Of a DNA stretch of 38,479 nucleotides, positions 8,803-14,923 are shown piece by piece (the stretch's first letter is position 1; every line of letters starts with the position of its first letter). The DNA lies in the NCBI GenBank assembly GCA_023664265.1, contig JAMPFV010000026.1, forward strand, positions 1 to 38,479, written 5' to 3'. The notes under the pieces were generated by a model. The model was given only the letters and a program-made list of their open reading frames with translations. It ran no database searches and was not told where the DNA came from. Source of the stretch: Roseburia sp. GTDB taxonomy: Bacteria; Bacillota; Clostridia; Lachnospirales; Lachnospiraceae. A program made the translations under genes and the position numbers.

Positions 8803-9073
8803 ACAGTTCTATCTCCTTCCCCACTTTAATTAAGTCTCCCTCCCTTATCGGGCCATGTATAATATCCACGTTCAGTTCCAATATCTCTTCCAGACGCAGT
8901 TTTATATCCGATAACGTAAAAAGCGAAATCGGCTCCAAAAACTCCATAATCAAATCCACATCACTGTTTTCCCGATTGGTTTCCTCCGCGCGTGAACCAA
9001 AAAGAACAATCCTTTTCACCGGATATTCCTTTACAATTGACAAAACTTTTTCTTTTATTACCGCATTCGTCAT
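8792..9073 (-). CDS. MntA-like minimal nucleotidyltransferase
   Basis: A 93-residue protein of the minimal nucleotidyltransferase family. The signature GSX10DXD is visible: GSRAEETNRENSDVD at about residues 26-40, followed by VDIIHGP, which fits the third acidic position. Family knowledge: in MntA/HepT modules this enzyme adds AMP to the HEPN RNase and silences it. Here the partner gene directly downstream is broken (see 8637..8802), so the enzyme may have lost its substrate or act on another partner. It starts 36 bases after the hsdM stop on the same strand, so it is probably read with the restriction operon. Confidence 0.85.
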   Translation of the reverse strand: MTNAVIKEKVLSIVKEYPVKRIVLFGSRAEETNRENSDVDLIMEFLEPISLFTLSDIKLRLEEILELNVDIIHGPIREGDLIKVGKEIELYVA

Positions 9074-9109
9074 CTTAGTCCTCCATGTGAAGCTCTTTTG
9101 CGCAGGTCT

Positions 9110-10588
9110 TCACCCTTCCCCGATATTCAGCAGCGCCTTGATCTCCTCTATCTGCTCTCCTATCTTCCGATGCCGCTCCTCTATATCTCTGATAATCTCA
9201 CTTGTCGGCGGATATTCCTTCGCCACATATTCAATCTGCCTGTATTTATTGATGGACAAGTCATATTCATTCTCCGCAATCTCGCTCTTCTTCGCAAAGA
9301 AGCTCTGCTCCGTTCTGCTTCTCCCCCTTTCCCCTTCAAGGTGGTGAAACCGCTCAATAATATCGGGAATGTCATTCTCTGCAATCGGCTGGCGCTTATC
9401 GTCCAGACTGTATCCGTCCGCCTTCATGTCGTAAAACCACACATCCTCCGTGCCGCCGGAATTTGTCTTTGTGAAAATCAAAACCGCCGTCGATACGCCC
9501 GCATACGGCTTAAAGACACCTGACGGAAGAGAAATCACCGCCTCAAGATACTGATTTTCGACCAGTTCCTTTCTAAGGCTTTTGTGCGCATTGGAGGAGC
9601 CGAACAAAACGCCGTCCGGCACAATGCAGGCGCACCTTCCGCCGACCTTGAGCATCTGCATAAACATACCGACAAAAAGCAGCTCCGACTTTGTCGTATT
9701 CGTAATCCCTTTTAATTTGTCGCTGATATTCTCTTTATTTAAAGTCCCCTTAAACGGCGGATTTGCCAGAATTAAATGGTATCGCCCCTCCTCGCTGTAA
9801 TCCTTCGATACGCTGTCCCGCTTCTCTATCTTGGGATTGCTGACGGAATGCAGCATCAAATTCATACAGGACAGCCTGCACATGGTGGCGTCCGTGTCAT
9901 ACCCCGTAAACAGGGAAGTCCGATAATGCTCCCATTGCTCCTCGGACATTTTTCGCTCATACTGCTCCCGAATATACTCGGCGCACGAAATCAAAAATCC
10001 TGCGGTTCCACAGGCAGGGTCACAAATCAACATGTCCACGGTCGGCTGCATCAGCTTCACCATCATGTCCCTAATCTGCTTCGGCGTCCGAAAAGCGCCA
10101 AGCCGCCCCGCCGAGTTCAGCTTTGCAAGCATGTGCTCATACAAATCCCCCTGCATGTCCAAGCCCCTTATATCGTGCTCAAACAAATCATCCAACCCCG
10201 AAACCACTTTCTGTAACGCCAGCGGCTCGTTGATTTTAAATGTCGCGTCTGACAGGAAGCGGGAAAACGACGAGTCTTTATCCTTATTGACGGATTTGAT
10301 AAAGGGAAATACCTTCTGTGAAAAAATTTCGTAAAGCGCTCTCGCCTCCAGCTTTCTGAAATTTCTCCACCGCAGGGCCTGTTCCTCCTTGGCCTCTCCA
10401 AACAAATGCTCCTGCGCCTTTCCAGATAACAGCTGAGAGGTTTCGATATCGGCCTCCATCTCGTCCAACTGCTTTGCGAACATAAGATATGTCAATTGCT
10501 CTATCACCTCGGTCGGCTGTGAGACGCCTCCCGCTATCACGTCAAGCCATATCTGTTCTATTTTGTTTTTTGCACTCTCCGGCAACAT
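9110..10588 (-). CDS. hsdM: Type I restriction-modification DNA methyltransferase (HsdM)
   Basis: The modification subunit, 492 residues, which together with HsdS transfers a methyl group from S-adenosylmethionine to adenine N6. An N-terminal helical bundle (about 1-135, starting LPESAKNKIEQIW) is followed by the Rossmann methyltransferase fold. The cofactor motif is DPACGTAGF (190-198) and the catalytic NPPF lies at 276-279. 'FRTPKQIRDMMVKLM' just before the fold is characteristic of HsdM. Both motifs are intact. It is the first gene of the operon and is preceded by a promoter and an inverted repeat (10660-10714). Its base composition is similar to hsdR, unlike the A+T-rich genes inside the operon. 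Confidence 0.96.
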   Translation of the reverse strand: MLPESAKNKIEQIWLDVIAGGVSQPTEVIEQLTYLMFAKQLDEMEADIETSQLLSGKAQEHLFGEAKEEQALRWRNFRKLEARALYEIFSQKVFPFIKSVNKDKDSSFSRFLSDATFKINEPLALQKVVSGLDDLFEHDIRGLDMQGDLYEHMLAKLNSAGRLGAFRTPKQIRDMMVKLMQPTVDMLICDPACGTAGFLISCAEYIREQYERKMSEEQWEHYRTSLFTGYDTDATMCRLSCMNLMLHSVSNPKIEKRDSVSKDYSEEGRYHLILANPPFKGTLNKENISDKLKGITNTTKSELLFVGMFMQMLKVGGRCACIVPDGVLFGSSNAHKSLRKELVENQYLEAVISLPSGVFKPYAGVSTAVLIFTKTNSGGTEDVWFYDMKADGYSLDDKRQPIAENDIPDIIERFHHLEGERGRSRTEQSFFAKKSEIAENEYDLSINKYRQIEYVAKEYPPTSEIIRDIEERHRKIGEQIEEIKALLNIGEG

Positions 10589-10659
10589 ACCGCGCCCTCC
10601 ATATGTATTTTCCTATTCTGTGTTCTCAGCCTTTTTCGTATTCGCGTTGCAAAATGATA

Positions 10660-10714
10660 CCCGTTTTGCACAATCTTTCAGAATAATTGTACTACAAAAC
10701 GGGCAAAATGTCAT
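10660..10714 (-). promoter_or_regulatory. hsdM promoter with a flanking inverted repeat (putative operator)
   Basis: On the minus strand a -35 ATGACA (10709-10714) and a -10 TACAAT (10686-10691) are separated by 17 bases. The inverted repeat CCCGTTTTG (10660-10668) / CAAAACGGG (10695-10703) has one arm in the spacer and the other just past the predicted start. That is a classic place for repressor binding or for a hairpin in the early transcript. A second TTGACA on the same strand (10731-10736) has no good -10. The binding protein is unknown. Confidence 0.6.
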
Positions 10715-10800
10715 TTTATTCTAAACAGTTTTTGTCAATCCTTTTCCCCCCCCGAATCGAACAATTTCTCTGAATATTTTGTTGATTTCGTGCGATTTTA

Positions 10801-10829
10801 TTGATTTTTCTTCTGAAAACGCATATAAT
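10801..10829 (+). promoter_or_regulatory. Sigma-A-type promoter of the Phd/PIN pair
   Basis: TTGATT (10801-10806) and a perfect TATAAT (10824-10829) with a 17-base spacer lie 35 bases before the antitoxin ATG. An AAAGGAG ribosome site follows. It points away from the hsdM promoter, so 10589-10863 is a divergent control region. Confidence 0.75.
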
Positions 10830-10863
10830 AAAAACGATTTCAAAAGGAAAGGAGACACCATCC

Positions 10864-11091
10864 ATGATTGTGACTGCAACTGAATTTAAAACAAACTTTG
10901 GCAGATATCTTGACTTGATTGCCCAAGAAGACATTTTTATCACACGCAATGGGAAAACCATTGCAAAGGTTGTGAATCCGCATATCTCTGCCGTGGATTC
11001 CCTCCGCGGGATACTTAAAGATGTCCCTTCTGACATTGATTTGGATTCTTTACGGGAGGAGCGGCTGTCAAAATATGAAGATCATGTGTGA
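10864..11091 (+). CDS. Phd/YefM-family antitoxin
   Basis: A 75-residue antitoxin of the Phd/YefM fold. The N-terminal MIVTATEFKTNFGRYLDLIA, then IFITRNGKTIAKVVNP, is the typical DNA-binding and dimerisation part ('xxATEFKxNFGKYLDLxxxEDIxITRNGKxxAKL'). The acidic tail SDIDLDSLREERLSKYED is expected to mask the toxin. The ATG at 10864 follows a GGAG site. Its end overlaps the PIN toxin start by 17 bases. It probably autoregulates the promoter just upstream. It is the first gene of the only plus-strand unit in the window. Confidence 0.92.
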   Translation: MIVTATEFKTNFGRYLDLIAQEDIFITRNGKTIAKVVNPHISAVDSLRGILKDVPSDIDLDSLREERLSKYEDHV

Positions 11092-11488
11092 TACCAACAT
11101 CATCATCGACGTGTTGCTGGAAAGGGAGCCTTTCGCAGAAGCCTCCTGCAAGGTTCTAAGCCTCTGCGAGGAACACAAAATTGACGGTTTTGTTTCCGCA
11201 TCTGCCGTTACTGACATCTACTATCTGGTAAGAAAATACAGCCACAGCACCGACCTTGCATATAAAGCCATCGGAAAGATGCTGGAAATCGTCAAAGTAT
11301 GCAGTGTTACCAACAATGATATCCTCACTGCATTTCAAAGAAAAGCAAAGGATTTTGAGGACTGTCTCATGGCTACCTGCGCCAAATCCATCCGCTGTGA
11401 CTACATTATCACCCGCAACAAAAAGGATTTTGAAGAATTTGATATTCCATCCCTTACCCCTGTGGAGCTTCTTCAACAACTTTTATAA
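11075..11488 (+). CDS. PIN-domain toxin paired with Phd antitoxin
   Basis: A 137-residue PIN-domain RNase (VapC-like). The catalytic acids are visible: MCDTNIIIDVLLEREPF with the first Asp, SAVTDIYYL in the centre, and KDFEDCLMATCAKS with two acidic residues, then YIITRNKKDFEE. The ATG at 11075 lies inside the antitoxin gene; an ATG at 11084 is possible, and the ribosome site GGGAGGAG at 11054-11061 is somewhat far from either. Its stop lies beside the ptsI stop on the opposite strand, with a 6-base overlap. Being a PIN toxin, it would be an mRNA or tRNA nuclease; the target is not predictable. Confidence 0.9.
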   Translation: MKIMCDTNIIIDVLLEREPFAEASCKVLSLCEEHKIDGFVSASAVTDIYYLVRKYSHSTDLAYKAIGKMLEIVKVCSVTNNDILTAFQRKAKDFEDCLMATCAKSIRCDYIITRNKKDFEEFDIPSLTPVELLQQLL

Positions 11489-13120
11489 TACAGCCACCGA
11501 ATCGCTTTCACCCATCCCCCGTATCCTCTGCCGCAGCGGCAAGATCAGAGCGGGCGGCACCGACAGCTCGTCAACTCCCATCCCGACAAAATCCTCGGTC
11601 AGTGACAAATCCGCCGCAAGCTCCCCGCAGATGCCGACCCTGCAGCCGTGTCTGTGGCCGTTCTCCACGGTCATTTGTATCATCCGCAGCACCGCCGGAT
11701 GGTGCGCGTCATAAAAGGCCTCCAGCCTCGGATTCTGCCTGTCGATTGCGAGCGCATACTGCGTCAGATCATTTGTCCCGATACTGAGAAAGTCCGCCTC
11801 CTCAGCCAACAGGTCGCTGATCATAACAGCGGCGGGCGTCTCAATCATAAGACCCTGTTCAACCTCCCCGACAGGAATCCCCTGCTCCGCAAGCTCCTGT
11901 CTGACGGACGCCGCGATTTCCTTAGCGCGGCGCACCTCCTCCACGGAGATAATCATCGGATACAGAACCGCGATATTCCCATACGCGCTCGCCCGCAGCA
12001 GGGCCCGAAGCTGCGTCCTGAAAATATCAACGCGGTCGAGGCAGATGCGGATGGCGCGGTATCCCATCGCGGGATTCTCCTCGTGCCCCAGATGAAAATA
12101 GCCAATCTGTTTGTCCGCACCGATATCCAGCGTCCGCACGACAACCCGTTTCCCCGCCATGCGCTCCGCCACTGCCTTATACGCCTGAAACTGGCTCTCC
12201 TCGCTCGGATAGTCCTCGGCTTCCAGATACAGGAACTCACTGCGGAACAGCCCGATTCCCGCCGCGTCGTTGGCGAGCACACGCTCCACATCCCGCACGC
12301 CGCTGATGTTCGCGTACAGCCGTATCTCCCTCCCGTCCAAGGTCACGTCCGCCCTGCCCTTTAGCTGCCCAAGCTGTCGGCGGGCGCTCTCCGCCTCCTG
12401 CTGCCGCTGCTCCATCTGTATCAGCGTTTCCTCCTCCGGCTCGATGTACAGCGTTCCCGAATCGCCGTCCGCCACCGCAGACCTTCCATCCCATTCCGCT
12501 TTGATATCGACGCCGACAATCGCGGGAATATTCATGGTTCGCGCCAGAATGGCAGTATGGGAATTGGCCGAGCCGCAGCGGGTCACCAGCGCGAGCAGCT
12601 TTCCCTTGTCCAGCCGTATCGTCTCGCTCGGCGTCAGCTCCTCCGCGACCACGATCACCGGCTCCTCCCCGATATCCAAGCGGCACTCCGCGCCGCGCAG
12701 GACATTGACGATTCGCTCGGAAACATCCTTCACGTCCGCAGCTCGGGCCCTCAGATACTCGTCATCCATCTCGGCAAACAGTCTCGAGAACTGCTCTCCC
12801 GCCGCGGCGACGGCATACTCCGCATTCGCCTGTCGGGTCTCAATAATGCTTCGGACCGCCTCCGCAAGCTCACTGTCCTGCGCCATGACCGCATGTGCCG
12901 CAAACATCTCCGCTGCGTCCTGCCCCGCCGCTTCCGCCGCCCTTTCATACAATACGTTCAACTGTCGGACTGCCTCCTCCCGCGCAGCCTCATAACGCCT
13001 GACCTCGGCGGCGGTATCCGCCGCATGGATCCGCTCTATCCGCTGTCCCTCTTTCCGATAAAACCATATTTTCCCGATTGCGATTCCCGCTCCGACCGCC
13101 TTGCCCGTCACCTTTTCCAT
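11483..13120 (-). CDS. ptsI: Phosphoenolpyruvate-protein phosphotransferase (PTS enzyme I)
   Basis: A cytoplasmic enzyme of 545 residues that takes phosphate from phosphoenolpyruvate and passes it to HPr, the first step of PTS sugar uptake. The N-terminal HPr-binding domain is followed by the phosphohistidine site in CGSANSHTAILARTMNIPA, a variant common in Clostridia. Next comes the PEP-binding TIM barrel with RTLDIGADKQIGY, FRTQLRALLRAS and SIGTNDLTQY, and the active Cys in GICGELAAD near the end. The ATG at 13120 is preferred to an upstream one because AGAGGGGA lies just before it. No ptsH or EII genes are adjacent; HPr must be encoded elsewhere. It follows the cysteine-rich gene by 63 bases on the same strand and converges with the PIN toxin. 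Confidence 0.95.
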   Translation of the reverse strand: MEKVTGKAVGAGIAIGKIWFYRKEGQRIERIHAADTAAEVRRYEAAREEAVRQLNVLYERAAEAAGQDAAEMFAAHAVMAQDSELAEAVRSIIETRQANAEYAVAAAGEQFSRLFAEMDDEYLRARAADVKDVSERIVNVLRGAECRLDIGEEPVIVVAEELTPSETIRLDKGKLLALVTRCGSANSHTAILARTMNIPAIVGVDIKAEWDGRSAVADGDSGTLYIEPEEETLIQMEQRQQEAESARRQLGQLKGRADVTLDGREIRLYANISGVRDVERVLANDAAGIGLFRSEFLYLEAEDYPSEESQFQAYKAVAERMAGKRVVVRTLDIGADKQIGYFHLGHEENPAMGYRAIRICLDRVDIFRTQLRALLRASAYGNIAVLYPMIISVEEVRRAKEIAASVRQELAEQGIPVGEVEQGLMIETPAAVMISDLLAEEADFLSIGTNDLTQYALAIDRQNPRLEAFYDAHHPAVLRMIQMTVENGHRHGCRVGICGELAADLSLTEDFVGMGVDELSVPPALILPLRQRIRGMGESDSVAVL

Positions 13121-13183
13121 CCGAATCCCCTCTGTCTCCCACAACTGTCCGTTTCCGCTACTCCCTTGAACCGTTCCCTTGAG

Positions 13184-13420
13184 CTATCCTCTCAACGCCT
13201 GCATAATCCTGTCATAATTTTGCGGCTGATGCGGGAAGGTACAGCCGGAGCAGTCCTTTATCCGCCGCCCTTCCCGCTCGATATAGCGGGGACTCCCTAA
13301 GCAATGCTCCCGCGGATACAGCGGGCAATAGCAAAACAGACAGTTGAAATCCCCTTCCCGCTTGTGGCAGGGAAAATACTGACACGCCCTGTTCTCAAAA
13401 AAGCGATATGAATTTTCCAT
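13184..13420 (-). CDS. Small cysteine-rich protein (cobalamin-associated domain)
   Basis: A 78-residue protein dense in cysteines: ACQYFPCHK, FNCLFCYCPLYP, HCLGSP, and DCSGC. The spacing (CxxxxC, CxxCxC, CxxC) suggests bound Zn or an Fe-S cluster. It matches the 'cysteine-rich small domain' family (PF04071 type), commonly encoded beside cobalamin biosynthesis genes, with no proven function. The ATG at 13420 has a GGAGG site 5 bases upstream; an in-frame ATG at 13432 is also possible. It lies just past two hairpins that end the cobalamin operon, so its expression may depend on read-through or on an unseen promoter. Confidence 0.85.
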   Translation of the reverse strand: MENSYRFFENRACQYFPCHKREGDFNCLFCYCPLYPREHCLGSPRYIEREGRRIKDCSGCTFPHQPQNYDRIMQALRG

Positions 13421-13451
13421 ATTTACCTCCATGTCAGAGCCTCAAAATTGC

Positions 13452-13471
13452 AGTCTGAACTTGTTCAGACT
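13452..13471 (-). repeat. Perfect 9-bp inverted repeat between cbiA and the cysteine-rich gene
   Basis: AGTCTGAAC (13452-13460), TT, GTTCAGACT (13463-13471): a perfect palindrome with a 2-base loop. It sits directly beside the cbiA terminator hairpin. No T-run follows on the minus strand, so it could be a protein-binding site, a processing hairpin, or part of a repeated element. Confidence 0.6.
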
Positions 13472-13503
13472 TTGAAAAATAAGCTATCGAGCTTATTTTT
13501 CAA
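13472..13503. terminator. Intrinsic terminator at the end of the cobalamin operon
   Basis: A 14-bp perfect stem (13472-13485 with 13490-13503) with an ATCG loop. It carries an A-run on one side and a T-run on the other, so it can work in both directions. It contains the TAA stop of cbiA (13493-13495). On the minus strand the stem reads AAAAATAAGCT...AGCTTATTTTT. Confidence 0.8.
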
Positions 13504-14923
13504 TCTTCACCTCATTTCCACGCCGCCTCCCGTCCCGATAGCGCGCCGCCTTCTCCACAAAGACCCTTGCAAACGCGGGATTGGACGGATAGTACAAGTG
13601 CGCAAACCCCATACAATGCGTCTCATCCTCTATCATACAGGAATATTCCTTTCCTGTCACGGGTTTTATCGCCACCGCGTCCGTTCCGTTCTGCGTGCTG
13701 TCATAATAATGAAATTCATGCCCCTTTATCCGCTCCCCCTCGGGCAGAAAGCAGCTTCGCCGCTCCTGAAGCTCGATATATCCGAACCGCACCAACCGGC
13801 CGGTGTCAAAGCATGCCGCAGGAAGAACGCCCGCCATCTCGTGACAGGCCCCGTCCCTGTCCGTTATGGCGGTATGTAAATACAGAAAGCCGCCGCACTC
13901 CGCCACCACAGGCATCCCTCGCGCCACGGCCTCCCTGACTGCCGCGCGCATCCGCCGATTTTCGCTGAGCTGCCGCGCGTACAGCTCGGGATACCCGCCG
14001 CCGAGCAGCAGGGCGCAGCTCCCCTCCGGCAGCGCCGCCTCCCGCATGGGCGAGAAGTATTTAATCTCGGCGCCGTTCTCCTCCAACAGACGGATATTGT
14101 CGGCATAATAAAAGCAAAAGGCCTCGTCCCGCGCCACGGCAATCACGGGCCTTTGGGCTATATCTCCCTTGGCAGTCCCCATCCCGCCATGTCCCGGATC
14201 ACCCTGCCCCGACGCCGCATCGCTCTCTATCTCCTCCGCGCCCTGGGCGATTTCCAAGATGCGCTCCACGGAGACGGTTTCCGCAAAGCGCTTCGCGGCT
14301 GTCCGCAGTCTCTCCCGAATATCCTGCAGCTCCTCCGGCAGGACAAGCCCCAGATGCCTGCTCTCGATGCGCAGCTCCTCCTGCTCCGGCAGAAAGCCCG
14401 CCACGGGAATCCCCTGCTCCTCTTCTATCAGCGGCTTTATCGTCCTATAACTGCTCTCTGAAATGCGATTCAGGATAACCCCTCGTATCAGATGCTCCTT
14501 ATCATAGTCGAGAAAGCCCGCAATCAGCGAAACGGCCGAGCGTCCCATCCCTTTCGCGTCAACGACCAGCACAATCGGCGTCCCCGTCACCTTTGCCAAA
14601 TGATAGGAGGAGCCCTCCTCGCGGACTCCCCCCAACCCGTCATACAGCCCCATCACTCCCTCCAAAACCGCGAAATCCTTTCCCGCCGCGGATTTTGCAA
14701 AGAGCGCCCTTGTCTGCGCTTCCCCCGTAAAAAAGGTGTCCAGATTCCTCGCAGGGACGCCCAAAACCTTCTCGTGGAACATCGGGTCGATGTAATCCGG
14801 CCCGCACTTACAGGAGCACACCCGCAGTCCGCTGTCCTTCAAGGCCTGAAGCAGGGCGCAGGTAACCGCTGTCTTGCCGCTTCCGCTCTTGGGCGCGGCA
14901 AGCAGAATCCGTCTGATTCTCAT
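13493..14923 (-). CDS. cbiA: Cobyrinate a,c-diamide synthase (CbiA)
   Basis: This enzyme amidates the a and c acetate side chains of cobyrinate using glutamine and ATP, and is 476 residues long. The N-terminal dethiobiotin-synthetase-like domain has a P-loop in APKSGSGKTAVTCALL, followed by CKCGPDYIDPMFH and NLDTFF, the CbiA signature. The C-terminal type 1 glutamine amidotransferase has its Cys in VVAECGGFLYL and a late His in KGHEFHYYD. Its ATG overlaps the stop of the CbiJ-E-T fusion (ATGA). It is the last gene of the operon; its stop lies within the terminator hairpin. Confidence 0.95.
   Translation of the reverse strand: MRIRRILLAAPKSGSGKTAVTCALLQALKDSGLRVCSCKCGPDYIDPMFHEKVLGVPARNLDTFFTGEAQTRALFAKSAAGKDFAVLEGVMGLYDGLGGVREEGSSYHLAKVTGTPIVLVVDAKGMGRSAVSLIAGFLDYDKEHLIRGVILNRISESSYRTIKPLIEEEQGIPVAGFLPEQEELRIESRHLGLVLPEELQDIRERLRTAAKRFAETVSVERILEIAQGAEEIESDAASGQGDPGHGGMGTAKGDIAQRPVIAVARDEAFCFYYADNIRLLEENGAEIKYFSPMREAALPEGSCALLLGGGYPELYARQLSENRRMRAAVREAVARGMPVVAECGGFLYLHTAITDRDGACHEMAGVLPAACFDTGRLVRFGYIELQERRSCFLPEGERIKGHEFHYYDSTQNGTDAVAIKPVTGKEYSCMIEDETHCMGFAHLYYPSNPAFARVFVEKAARYRDGRRRGNEVKIEK

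Noticed and set aside
10731..10736. TTGACA on the minus strand as the main hsdM -35 box
   Set aside because: No good -10 lies 16-18 bases downstream; the ATGACA/TACAAT pair fits better.
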